The translations under genes and the position numbers were made by a program. A model generated the notes under the pieces. The model made no database searches and was not told where the DNA came from. It saw only the letters and a program-made list of their open reading frames with translations. Positions 43,139-51,772 of a stretch of DNA of 64,000 nucleotides are shown piece after piece. The stretch comes from Terracoccus luteus (GTDB taxonomy: Bacteria; Actinomycetota; Actinomycetes; Actinomycetales; Dermatophilaceae): NCBI RefSeq assembly GCF_003635045.1, contig NZ_RBXT01000001.1, forward strand, positions 1,798,001-1,862,000. The letters run 5' to 3'. Within the stretch, counting starts at the first letter, position 1. Each line of letters starts with the position of its first letter.

Positions 43139-43690
43139 CGCCCGCCACGGCTGGCAAACGGACAGGCCCAACCGGCATCCGACGTCTCGACGCCCGCCAC
43201 GGCTGGCAAACGGGCAGGCGCGACCGGCATCCGACGTCTCGACGCCCGCCACGGCTGGCAAACGGACAGGCCCAACCGGCATCCGACGTCTCGACGCCCG
43301 CCACGGCTGGCAAACGGGCAGGCGCGACCGGCATCCGACGTCTCGACGCCCGCCACGGCTGGCAAACGGGCAGGCGCGACCGGCATCCGACGTCTCGACG
43401 CCCGCCACGGCTGGCAAACGGGCAGGCGCGACCGGCATCCGACGTCTCGACGCCCGCCACGGCCGGGAAACGGGCAGGCGCGACCGGCATCCGACGTCTC
43501 GACGCCCGCCACGGCCGGGAAAGGAGCGGGCGCGACCGGCATCCGACGTCTCGACGCCCGCCACGGCTGGCAAACGGGCAGGCCCGACCGGCATCCGATC
43601 AGCCAGACCCCCGCCACGGCTGGCAAACGGACAGGCCCAACCGGCATCCGGCCCCCCTACCGCGCGCCACGGCTGGGAAAGCAGCACGCG
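43139..43690. repeat. Tandem array of 52-bp units, 11 copies
   Basis: Units begin at 43139, 43191, 43243, 43295, 43347, 43399, 43451, 43503 and 43555, then 43608 and 43661 with period 53. Each begins CGCCCGCCACGGCTGGCAAA, continues CGGGCAGGCGCGACCGGCAT, and ends CCGACGTCTCGA. Most variation is at the GGGCAGGCGCGAC part (GGACAGGCCCAAC, GGGCAGGCCCGAC). The last two copies are diverged. There are no spacers, so it is not CRISPR. As 52 is not a multiple of 3, open frames through it are not a conserved protein. It fills most of the gap between dppF-like and alaS genes. Confidence 0.95.
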
Positions 43691-43816
43691 CCGCGTCCGA
43701 GATCGGGCCGCGGCGCGGTCAAGGCCCGCCACCACAGAGATCTGCGCCCACCCGCCCGGGTGTCCCCGGTCGGGTGGGCGCAGGTAGGGCGCAGGTACGA
43801 CGCGCGGAGCCTCGGC

Positions 43817-44914
43817 TCAGGCCTCGGCCGGCACCTCGGCGACGAGGTCGGTCTTGGCCTCCGGGAAGTGGCAGGCCTGCAGGTGCAGGCCGCCCTCGCG
43901 GCGGCGGCGGGTCGCGACGTCGGACTCGGCCGCCACGAGGGGCGGCTCCTGCTGGGCGCAGATCTCCTGTGCCTTCCAGCAGCGGGTGCGGAATCGGCAG
44001 CCGCTCGGCGGGTCGATCGGGCTCGGCACGTCACCGACGAGGCGGATCCGCTCCTTCGGCGCGACCCCGCGGGCGACGTTGATGTCAGGGGCGGCCGACA
44101 GCAGCGCCTGCGTGTACGGGTGCTCGGGCGCCTCGTAGATCTTCTTCTTGTCGCCGTACTCGACGATCTTGCCGAGGTACATGACCGCGACCTGGTCGCA
44201 GAAGTGACGCACGATACCCAGGTCGTGGGCGACGAAGATGAACGCGAGGTCGAGCTCGTCGCGCAGCTTGGCGAGCAGGTTCATCACCTGCGCCTGGATC
44301 GACACGTCGAGGGCCGAGACCGGCTCGTCGGCGATGATGAGCTTCGGCTCGACGGCGAGGGCCCGCGCGATGCCGATGCGCTGGCGCTGACCGCCCGAGA
44401 ACTCCGACGGGTAGCGGTTGATGTGCTCAGGGTTGAGGCCGACGAGCTCGAGCAGCTCCTGGACCCGCTGGCGCTCCTTGCCCTTGTGCAGCCCGTGCAC
44501 GCGCAGCGGCGTCGTGAGAATGGCACCGACCGTCTGGCGGGGGTTGAGCGAGCTGTACGGGTCCTGGAAGATCATCTGCACGTCACGCCGGATGCCGCGC
44601 AGCTGGCTCTCCTTGAGGTGCGTGATGTCGCGCCCCTCGAAGGTGATCGAGCCGCCGGTCGGCTCGTCGAGGCGCGTGATGAGCCGCGACGTCGTCGACT
44701 TGCCGCAGCCGGACTCGCCGACGAGGCCGAGCGTCTGGCCCTGACGGACCTCGAAGCTGATGCCGTCGACGGCCCGCACGGTGGCCGAGACCATCTTCAG
44801 GCCCTGCACCTCCCGGAACGGGAAGTGGCGCTGGAGGTCCTTGACCGTGAGCAGCGTCTCCGCCGAGCTCGCCCCCGTCGGGGTGCCGGGTCGGGTGTCG
44901 GTCGCGGTGCTCAT
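43817..44914 (-). CDS. Oligopeptide/dipeptide ABC importer ATPase (DppF/OppF type)
   Basis: A 365-residue ATPase. Walker A LVGESGCGKSTTSRL, signature EFSGGQRQRIGIARAL, Walker B LIIADEPVSALD, H-loop FVAHDLGIVRH, and the C-terminal oligopeptide-transporter domain CRFRTRCWKAQEIC, whose cysteines bind an Fe-S cluster in relatives. The ATG overlaps the stop of the paired ATPase (ATGA). It is the last gene of the peptide-import operon. Confidence 0.94.
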   Translation of the reverse strand: MSTATDTRPGTPTGASSAETLLTVKDLQRHFPFREVQGLKMVSATVRAVDGISFEVRQGQTLGLVGESGCGKSTTSRLITRLDEPTGGSITFEGRDITHLKESQLRGIRRDVQMIFQDPYSSLNPRQTVGAILTTPLRVHGLHKGKERQRVQELLELVGLNPEHINRYPSEFSGGQRQRIGIARALAVEPKLIIADEPVSALDVSIQAQVMNLLAKLRDELDLAFIFVAHDLGIVRHFCDQVAVMYLGKIVEYGDKKKIYEAPEHPYTQALLSAAPDINVARGVAPKERIRLVGDVPSPIDPPSGCRFRTRCWKAQEICAQQEPPLVAAESDVATRRRREGGLHLQACHFPEAKTDLVAEVPAEA

Positions 44915-45981
44915 CGAGCCCCCTCGTCTGCCTGGAGCGTCGCCACCGGGTCCTCGAGGTGGCAGCGGATCTGTCGGTTGGCCATGCCGGGGGTCGGGCG
45001 CCACTCGGGCAGCACGGTCCAGCACGCGTCGCCGTCGACCTGCGTCTTGAAGTCGCAGCGCGGGTGGAACGAGCAGCCGGGAGGCAGGTTGAGCAGGCTG
45101 GGCGGGGCGCCTTGGATGGCCTTGAGCTCGTCGAGGTCCTCGGAGTGCGAGGGCAGCGACTGCAGCAGGCCGTACGTGTAGGGGTGCGACGGCTGGGCCA
45201 GCACCTCCTTGGCGTAGCCCTTCTCGACACCACGACCGGCGTACATGACGACGATGTCGTCGGCCGTCTCGGCCACGACCGCGAGGTCGTGGGTGATGAG
45301 GATGACCGCGGAGCCGAACTCCTTCTGCAGGTCGTTGACGAGGTCGAGGATCTGCGCCTGGACCGTCACGTCGAGCGCGGTCGTCGGCTCGTCGGCGATG
45401 AGCAGCTTCGGGTTGTTGACCAGGCCCAGGGCGATCATCGCGCGCTGGCGCATGCCGCCCGAGAACTCGTGCGGGAACTGGTTGGCCCGCCGCTGCGGGT
45501 TGGGGATGCCGACGAGGTCGAGCATCTCGACGGCCCGCTTCTTCGCGACGGCCGAGCTGACCGAGTTGTGCGCCCGGTAGGCCTCGGCGATCTGCTTGCC
45601 CACCTTGTGGAACGGGTGCAGCGAGCTCTGCGGGTCCTGGAAGACCATCGCCGCCTTGCTGCTGCGGATCTTCTGGAAGGTCGACTGCGGGGCGCCCACG
45701 AGCTCGATGCCGTCGAGCTTGATGCTGCCGGTGATCTGGGTGCGCTTCATGTTGTGCAGGCCGAGGACGGCCATGCTCGACACGGACTTGCCCGACCCCG
45801 ACTCGCCGACGATGGCGAGGGTGCGCCCGAGGCGCGCCTGGTAGGTGAGGTTGGAGACCGCGCGGACCTCGCCCTCCTCGGTCGGGAAGACGACGCTGAG
45901 GTCGTCGACGTCGAGGACGACGTCCCCGGCATCCTTCGCCTCGGCGCCCTGGGAGGCGATGCGGTCGCTCGTGACGGTCAT
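44911..45981 (-). CDS. Oligopeptide/dipeptide ABC importer ATPase (DppD/OppD type)
   Basis: A 356-residue partner ATPase. Walker A IVGESGSGKSVSSMAV, signature EFSGGMRQRAMIALGL, Walker B LLIADEPTTALDVTVQ, H-loop LITHDLAVVAE, and the C-terminal CSFHPRCDFK motif. The ATG overlaps the permease stop (ATGA). It would form the heterodimeric motor with the DppF-like protein. Confidence 0.94.
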   Translation of the reverse strand: MTVTSDRIASQGAEAKDAGDVVLDVDDLSVVFPTEEGEVRAVSNLTYQARLGRTLAIVGESGSGKSVSSMAVLGLHNMKRTQITGSIKLDGIELVGAPQSTFQKIRSSKAAMVFQDPQSSLHPFHKVGKQIAEAYRAHNSVSSAVAKKRAVEMLDLVGIPNPQRRANQFPHEFSGGMRQRAMIALGLVNNPKLLIADEPTTALDVTVQAQILDLVNDLQKEFGSAVILITHDLAVVAETADDIVVMYAGRGVEKGYAKEVLAQPSHPYTYGLLQSLPSHSEDLDELKAIQGAPPSLLNLPPGCSFHPRCDFKTQVDGDACWTVLPEWRPTPGMANRQIRCHLEDPVATLQADEGAR

Positions 45982-46964
45982 GACAGCCTCACTCGAGGGT
46001 CGATGTAGGAGTACAGGATATCGACGACCAGGTTGGCGATCACGACGGCGGCGGCGGCCACGAGGACCGTGCCGAGGATGACGGGCAGGTCGTCGGCGCG
46101 AAGCGCGTCGAGCGCCTGCTTGCCGATGCCGTCGACGTTGAAGATGCGCTCGGTGACGAGCGTGCCGGCGAGCAGGCCGGCGATGTCGAGGCCGAGGATG
46201 GTGACGATGGGGCTCAGCGCGGCGCGCAGGCCGTGCTTGAGCAGCACGCTGCGCTCGTTGATGCCCTTCGAGCGCGCGGTGCGCACGTAGTCCATCGACA
46301 GGGTCTCGATCATCGAGTTGCGGGTGTAGCGCGCGTAGGACGACGCGTACACGACACCGAGGATGATGGCCGGCGCCAGCATGCCTGCGAGGTACGTGAC
46401 GGGGTTGCTCCCGAACGGGACGAACGCCGGTAGCACCGGGTAGAGCACGACGAGGTAGAGCGAGAAGAGCAGCGCCAGGATGTAGTACGGGATGGCCCCG
46501 AGCACCTGCGAGCTGCCGATGAGCACGCGGTCGGTCTTGCTGCCGCGGCGGGTCGCGGCGATGATCCCGACGGTCACGCCGATGACGACGAAGATGACGG
46601 CCGCCATGAGGGCGAGCACGACGGTGTTGGGGAACCGGGTGAAGATCATCTCGCCGACGGGCAGGCGGGTGCGGAACGAGAACCCGAGACACGGGGCGCC
46701 GCAGTCGATGGTCTGGCCGGCGTACTCGTACCGGCGGCCGACGAACAGCCCACCGAAGTAGTCGGTGAACTGCTGGGTCAGGGGTTTGTCGAGGCCGAGG
46801 CTCTTCGTAATCTGCGCGAGACGCTCGGCGTTGCACCGGGTCTCGGGACACATGGCCTGGGCCGGGTCGGACGGTCCGGCGAAGAAGAGCAGGAACGTCG
46901 ACACCAAGGTGGCGAGGATGACGCTGAGCGCCAGCGCCAGCCGCCTCAGGATGTAGATGAGCAC
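45978..46964 (-). CDS. Oligopeptide/dipeptide ABC importer permease (DppB type)
   Basis: A 328-residue membrane protein with six TM segments. The ATPase-contact EAA loop is YVRTARSKGINERSVLLKHGLRAALSPIVT. The first external loop holds four cysteines (CPETRC, CGAPC) that could form disulfides. The GTG start has GGAAGG about 9 nt upstream. It is 128 bp after the binding-protein gene. Confidence 0.93.
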   Translation of the reverse strand: MLIYILRRLALALSVILATLVSTFLLFFAGPSDPAQAMCPETRCNAERLAQITKSLGLDKPLTQQFTDYFGGLFVGRRYEYAGQTIDCGAPCLGFSFRTRLPVGEMIFTRFPNTVVLALMAAVIFVVIGVTVGIIAATRRGSKTDRVLIGSSQVLGAIPYYILALLFSLYLVVLYPVLPAFVPFGSNPVTYLAGMLAPAIILGVVYASSYARYTRNSMIETLSMDYVRTARSKGINERSVLLKHGLRAALSPIVTILGLDIAGLLAGTLVTERIFNVDGIGKQALDALRADDLPVILGTVLVAAAAVVIANLVVDILYSYIDPRVRLS

Positions 46965-47092
46965 GTACGGGGACCTTCCACGGGGCGGGGCGAGCGGCGG
47001 CCCGGCTGCCTGCGAGAGCGTGCAGCCGGGCCACCACCACCGATGACGGGCGCGTGCGGTGACGCCGTCACGAGGACGGCGTCACCGGTACG

Positions 47093-48847
47093 TCACTGGT
47101 CGATCCAGATCTTCGTGATCTCGGGCATGCCCTTGTTGGGGTTGTTCATGACGTTCTTGACCTTGGTGCCGAACACCGAGTTGCCCTTGTCGTAGTACGC
47201 GGGCATGGCGTAGAAGTACTTCTCCGTGAGGAGCTTGTCCATCTTGCCCCACTCGGCACCCTGCTCCTCGATCGGGAGCTGGAGGACGCGCTTGATTTCG
47301 TTGTCGATCTCCGGCGTCGAGGTGTTGCCGAAGGTGGTACCACCCTGCGACAGCGCCGTCGTGCCGAAGGTCGGCGGGATGATCGAGTCGGCCGACGGCC
47401 AGTCGAAGCACCAGCCGGCGGGGCTCTGGAGCATGTTGTACTTGCCGTTGGGCTTGCCGACGATGGCGCGGCGCTCCTTGGCGGGGGCACCGATGTCGTT
47501 CACCTTGAAGCCGGCCGCCTCGAGGGCCTGCTTGCGCACCTGGTTGACCTTCTGCGCGGTGTCGTCGTCGTTGGTGTAGTAGTACGACAGCTCGAAGCCC
47601 TCGGCACCGGCGGCCTTGAGCATCTCCTTGGCCTTCGCCGGGTCGCCGTCGCCCTGGCCGTTGAAGTTCTCGAACGTGTAGTCGAGACGGCCCGCGATCT
47701 GCGGCGGGATGACGGTGCTGGCCGGGGTGAACGAGTGCGAGGTCTCGCCGGCGGCCTTGTGGATGGACTCGAAGGGCCAAGCCGTACCGATGGCCTTGCG
47801 GACGTTGATGTCCTTGATCTTGGTCGCGTCGAAGTTGATCATGAAGACGCACGAGGAGGGGCCCTCCTCGAACTGCGCCTTCTTGTCGCCCTCGATCTGC
47901 GGCACGAGCGAGGAGTCGATCGCGTCCCAGTTCAGCGTCGTGGCGTCGTCACCGTTGCTGGCGAGGATGGCCGTCTGGGTCTTGATGATGTCCTGGCCGA
48001 AGTTGAACTTGAACGCGTCCGGGTAGGCGTTGCGCGCCGGGTCGGTGTTGGGGTCCCAGTTCGGGTTGCGCTTCATCGTCAGCGAGGTGCCCGGGATGTA
48101 CTGGTCGAACATGTAGGGGCCCGTGGCCAGCGGGTGACGCTGGTACTCGCCCTTGGTGTCCTTCGCCTCGGGGATGGGCGTGAACTGGTTGAACGACACG
48201 AAGTAGGGAAGCGTCTCGAAACGCTTGGCGAGCTTGAAGACGACGGTCTTGTCGTCGGGAGCGGAGACGCCGTCCCAGTTCTTGTCACCCTTGAACGGGC
48301 CCTGGTACTCGGCGCCGCCCTTGAAGAACTCGCGCTGGTAGGTCGGGCCGTTGGCGGCGAGGTCGGGGTCGAACGAGCGCTTGGCGGCGTGGACGATGTC
48401 GGCGGCCTTGACCTCGGTGCCGTCCTCGTACTTGATGCCGTCCTTGAGCTTGAACGTCCAGGTGAGGCCGTCCGCCGACGCGGTGCCGAGGTCCTCGGCG
48501 AGGTCCGGGACGAGCACCATCTTGCCGTCCTTCATGGTGAAGGTCGTCAGGGCGCGGTGCGACAGCGTGAAGATGACCGCGGTGTCCTGGTAGAACTGGT
48601 CGCTCGGGTCGAAGTTCGCGGGGGTCGTGTTGTACGACACCGTGAGGGTGCCGCCCTTCTTGGCCCCCTCGACCTCGGGCGCCGGACCCTTGGCGGTCGG
48701 GTCGAGGCCGGCCTCGGCGCCGGCGATCTGGCCGTTGCCGCTCTGGCCCGGCGTGTTGTTGCCGGGGTTGCTCGCAGGCGCGCCGCAGGCGGTGACGAGA
48801 CCCAGGGAAGCCACGGCTCCGAGGGTCAGGGCTTTGGTCCAGCGCAT
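47093..48847 (-). CDS. Peptide-binding lipoprotein, ABC family 5
   Basis: A 584-residue exported solute-binding lipoprotein. Signal MRWTKALTLGAVASLGLVTACG with lipobox LVTAC, then a Gly/Asn-rich linker. SBP family 5 features: GGTLTVSYNTTPANFDPS, LVPDLAEDLGTASADGLTWTFKLKDGIKYEDGTEVKAADIVHAAKR (shared DppA/OppA core). AGGGAGC 7 nt upstream fixes the ATG. It sits between the two permease genes, an unusual order (C-A-B-D-F), though all run in one direction. The peptides bound are unknown. Confidence 0.93.
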   Translation of the reverse strand: MRWTKALTLGAVASLGLVTACGAPASNPGNNTPGQSGNGQIAGAEAGLDPTAKGPAPEVEGAKKGGTLTVSYNTTPANFDPSDQFYQDTAVIFTLSHRALTTFTMKDGKMVLVPDLAEDLGTASADGLTWTFKLKDGIKYEDGTEVKAADIVHAAKRSFDPDLAANGPTYQREFFKGGAEYQGPFKGDKNWDGVSAPDDKTVVFKLAKRFETLPYFVSFNQFTPIPEAKDTKGEYQRHPLATGPYMFDQYIPGTSLTMKRNPNWDPNTDPARNAYPDAFKFNFGQDIIKTQTAILASNGDDATTLNWDAIDSSLVPQIEGDKKAQFEEGPSSCVFMINFDATKIKDINVRKAIGTAWPFESIHKAAGETSHSFTPASTVIPPQIAGRLDYTFENFNGQGDGDPAKAKEMLKAAGAEGFELSYYYTNDDDTAQKVNQVRKQALEAAGFKVNDIGAPAKERRAIVGKPNGKYNMLQSPAGWCFDWPSADSIIPPTFGTTALSQGGTTFGNTSTPEIDNEIKRVLQLPIEEQGAEWGKMDKLLTEKYFYAMPAYYDKGNSVFGTKVKNVMNNPNKGMPEITKIWIDQ

Positions 48848-48918
48848 TGTGTTGCTCCCTATTTGTGCGTGACCCGGCGGTCTTGCCGGGTACATCTGGT
48901 GGGCCGTAGCAGGTTGGG

Positions 48919-49962
48919 CTAGCGGCGGCTGGTCGGGTCGAAGGCGTCGCGGATCGAGTCACCCAGCAGGCTGAGGGCGAGCACGAGCGCCGAGAGCGCG
49001 ATGACGGAGGGCCACAGCCACAGCGGGTAGATCGCGAACGAGTTCTGCGCGTCCGAGATCGTGCGTCCCCACGACGCGGTGGGCTCGACGAGCCCGGCAC
49101 CGAGGTAGCTGAGGGTGGCCTCGAAGGTGATGTAGGCCGGCACGGCGATCGACGCCGAGACGATGATCGGGCCCACGAGGTTCGGCAGGATCTCGCGGAA
49201 GAGGATCTGCCGGGTCGGCACGCCGATGGCGCGCGCGGCCTGGACGAACTCGCGCTCGCGCAGGCTCTTGACCTCACCGCGGACGAGACGGGCCAGACCC
49301 ATCCAGCCGAAGGCGACGAGGACGGCGATGATGACCCAGAAGCGGATGTTCGAGGTCGCCTCGGCGGAGAGGTCGCCGCCGCTCGCGGCACGCTCCTGCA
49401 TGATCGGCACGATCGCGATGACGAGCAGCAGCAGCGGGAGGCTGAGGAAGAAGTCGGTGAACCAGGAGATCACCTTGTCGACGACGCCACCGAGGTAGCC
49501 GGCGAGCAGGCCGAGGGTCACGCCGATGATCGTCGACGCCGCCGCGGCGACGAAGCCGATGACGAGTGACGGTCGCGCCCCGTAGGCCCAGCGGGCGAAG
49601 AGGTCACGGCCGAGACGCGGCTCGACGCCGAGCCAGTGCGCGGCGCTCGTGCCGATGGTCGGACTGCCGTTGATGTCGACGAGCTTGGTGTTCGTCGTCG
49701 ACGGGTCGGCCTTGAGGCCGGTCGTGGGGTCGACCGACTGCAGGGAGACCCAGAGCGGTGCGAAGAGAGCGATGAGGACGAAGAAGAGGACGATGGCGAA
49801 GCAGACGATCGCCAGCTTGTCCTTCTTGAGCCGGTCCCACGCGACGCGACCCGGCGAACGACCGGTGCGCCTGTCGGTGTGGACGGGACCCTTCTCGACG
49901 ACATCCTCCCTCTCCAGGGCCTCGCTCAAGGGCTCGGCCGTGGGCCCGGGCACTGCGTTCAA
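48919..49962 (-). CDS. Oligopeptide/dipeptide ABC importer permease (DppC type)
   Basis: A 347-residue permease with about six TMs. The cytoplasmic N-terminus ends with WDRLKKDKLAIVCFAIVLFFVLIAL; a DppC-type external segment LGVEPRLGRDLFARWAYGARPSL and the EAA loop FVQAARAIGVPTRQILFREILPNLVGPI follow. The start is TTG at 49962, supported by GGAGA at 7-8 nt; a GTG three codons on lacks a well-placed site. First gene of the operon. Confidence 0.92.
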   Translation of the reverse strand: MNAVPGPTAEPLSEALEREDVVEKGPVHTDRRTGRSPGRVAWDRLKKDKLAIVCFAIVLFFVLIALFAPLWVSLQSVDPTTGLKADPSTTNTKLVDINGSPTIGTSAAHWLGVEPRLGRDLFARWAYGARPSLVIGFVAAAASTIIGVTLGLLAGYLGGVVDKVISWFTDFFLSLPLLLLVIAIVPIMQERAASGGDLSAEATSNIRFWVIIAVLVAFGWMGLARLVRGEVKSLREREFVQAARAIGVPTRQILFREILPNLVGPIIVSASIAVPAYITFEATLSYLGAGLVEPTASWGRTISDAQNSFAIYPLWLWPSVIALSALVLALSLLGDSIRDAFDPTSRR

Positions 49963-50267
49963 CGCGTCGTCTCCATCTACGAATCGGGTACGCCAAGGCC
50001 GGCTTCGTTGCGTCGACCCTCCCGGGGCGGGTGGCGCGGCACTCGTCCGCGCCCCTCCCCCGCCGGGACGTCGTCACCCTGCCACACGATTTCGACGTGT
50101 CCAAGCAACGAGACGGCCATGGATGACAAATCGTTACCGTCACCGGTCGTTCATCCAGAATTGCCCGCCGAAGCGCAACACGACCGAAACATTTGCCCAC
50201 GGATGCCGCCCTCCCGCCGTCATCGGGTTGTCACACGGACGGGGCGGGAACTCGTGTCCCGCAGCCG
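49963..50267. other. Gene-free promoter region of the peptide-import operon
   Basis: A 305-bp gap between rarA's stop and the first permease gene. It is visibly richer in A/T around 50080-50200 than its surroundings. Apart from a weak promoter candidate at 50076-50104, nothing is recognised. Confidence 0.5.
50076..50104 (-). promoter_or_regulatory. Possible promoter TTGGAC-N17-CAGGGT
   Basis: On the minus strand TTGGAC, 17 nt and CAGGGT lie about 110 nt before the TTG of the DppC-like gene. The -35 is fair, the -10 poor. Confidence 0.3.
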
Positions 50268-51755
50268 CTATGAGGGGGTCTCGGCGGGATCGTCCGCCTC
50301 GGCCGGGGAGGCCCCGGTGTCGGCCGTCGCCTCGTCCTCCGTGCGCCGGACCCGGCGCCCCAGCCGCTCGTCGAGCCACCGCAGGCGCGCCTGCAGCCGC
50401 TGCTCGAAGCCGTTGCCGGTGGGGCGGTAGTAGACCGCGCCGGTGAGGTCGTCGGGGAGGTACTGCTGGCGGGCCACGGCATCCGGCTCGTCGTGGGCGT
50501 AGACGTAGCCGCGGCCGTGACCGAGGCGCTCGGCACCGGCGTAGCCGCTCCCCCGCAGGTGGGGCGGCACGGCCCCCCCGCGGCCGGCGCGGACGTCGGC
50601 GATGGCGGCGTTGACCCCGCCGTAGGCCGCGTTCGACTTCGGCGCCGTCGCGTTGTGCACGACCGCCTGCGCGAGGATGATCCGCGCCTCGGGCATCCCG
50701 ATCTGGGCCACGGCGTGCAGCGCCGCGACCGCCGTCTGCAGCGCGGTGGGGTCGGCGAGACCGACGTCCTCGCTCGCCGAGATGACGATGCGACGGGCGA
50801 TGAACCGCGGGTCCTCCCCCGCCTCGAGCATGCGGGCGAGGTAGTGCAGGGCGGCGTCGACGTCGCTGCCGCGCATCGACTTGATGAGGGCGCTGGCGAC
50901 GTCGTAGTGCTGGTCGCCCGCCCGGTCGTAGCGCACGGCCGCCTGTGCCACCGCCTGCTCGACGTGCGCGAGGGTGATGGCGACCGGGCCGTCGACGTCG
51001 GCCCCGGGGGCGACGGCGTCGAGCGACACCCCCGCGGCCGCCTCGAGCGAGGTGAGGGCCCGGCGGGCGTCGCCGCCGGCGATGCGCACGACGTGCTCGA
51101 GGGCGTCGTCGTCGATCGTGTGCGCGCCGGCCAGCCCTCGCTCGTCGACGAGGGCGGAGCGCACCACCTCGCGCACCTCGGCGTCGCCGAGCGAGGTGAG
51201 GGTGACGAGCACCGACCGCGAGAGCAGCGGCGCGATGATGCTGAACGAGGGGTTCTCGGTCGTGGCCGCGACGAGGATGACGGTGCGGTTCTCGACACCG
51301 GGCAGCAGGGCGTCCTGCTGGGCCTTGGTGAAGCGGTGGATCTCGTCGAGGAAGAGGACGGTCTGGCGGTCGTACAGCTCGCGGTCGCGCACGGCCGCCT
51401 CCATGACGGCGCGCACGTCCTTGACGCCGGCCGTGACGGCCGACAGCTCGACGAAGCGGCGGTCGGCCGCCGTCGCGACGAGGTGCGCGAGGGTCGTCTT
51501 CCCCGTGCCGGGCGGCCCCCAGATGATCGCCGAGAGAGGGCCGGCCGCGCCGCCGGCGCCCTCGATGAGCCGTCGCAGCGGGCTGCCGGGCCGCAGCACC
51601 GAACGCTGACCGCGCACCTCGTCAAGGGTGCGGGGGCGCATGCGCACCGCCAGGGGCGCACCACCGGATGCCGGTACGCCACCGGCGCGCCCCACGGCGC
51701 CCCCGGGTTCGGCCACGGCCCGCGCGGCGGCACCGAAGAGGTCGTCACTGGTCAC
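50268..51755 (-). CDS. rarA: Replication-associated recombination protein A
   Basis: A 495-residue AAA+ ATPase (RarA/MgsA, WRNIP1 family) that acts at stalled replication forks. [17 protein letters not shown] precedes Walker [19 protein letters not shown]; Walker B is [19 protein letters not shown]; sensor 1 [10 protein letters not shown]. The C-terminal tetramerisation region has [20 protein letters not shown] and [19 protein letters not shown]. Further codons form an acidic tail. TAGCCT is 6 nt before the GTG. It is divergent from the MMPL gene. Confidence 0.95.
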   Translation of the reverse strand: MTSDDLFGAAARAVAEPGGAVGRAGGVPASGGAPLAVRMRPRTLDEVRGQRSVLRPGSPLRRLIEGAGGAAGPLSAIIWGPPGTGKTTLAHLVATAADRRFVELSAVTAGVKDVRAVMEAAVRDRELYDRQTVLFLDEIHRFTKAQQDALLPGVENRTVILVAATTENPSFSIIAPLLSRSVLVTLTSLGDAEVREVVRSALVDERGLAGAHTIDDDALEHVVRIAGGDARRALTSLEAAAGVSLDAVAPGADVDGPVAITLAHVEQAVAQAAVRYDRAGDQHYDVASALIKSMRGSDVDAALHYLARMLEAGEDPRFIARRIVISASEDVGLADPTALQTAVAALHAVAQIGMPEARIILAQAVVHNATAPKSNAAYGGVNAAIADVRAGRGGAVPPHLRGSGYAGAERLGHGRGYVYAHDEPDAVARQQYLPDDLTGAVYYRPTGNGFEQRLQARLRWLDERLGRRVRRTEDEATADTGASPAEADDPAETPS

Positions 51756-51761
51756 TGTGGA

Positions 51762-51767
51762 AGGCTA
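51762..51767 (-). promoter_or_regulatory. -10-like TAGCCT before rarA
   Basis: TAGCCT ends 6 nt before the rarA GTG. The rarA and MMPL starts are only 17 bp apart, so this box lies within the MMPL ribosome-binding region. Confidence 0.45.
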
Positions 51768-51772
51768 GTCGG

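Noticed and set aside
43066-43647. Repetitive protein with 17-residue repeats encoded by the array
   Set aside because: Several frames on both strands are open simply because the repeat lacks stop codons; 52 is not divisible by 3, and no start with a ribosome site or signal was seen.
43139-43690. CRISPR array
   Set aside because: Units are contiguous with no unique spacers, the unit is 52 bp without a palindromic end, and no cas genes are in the window.
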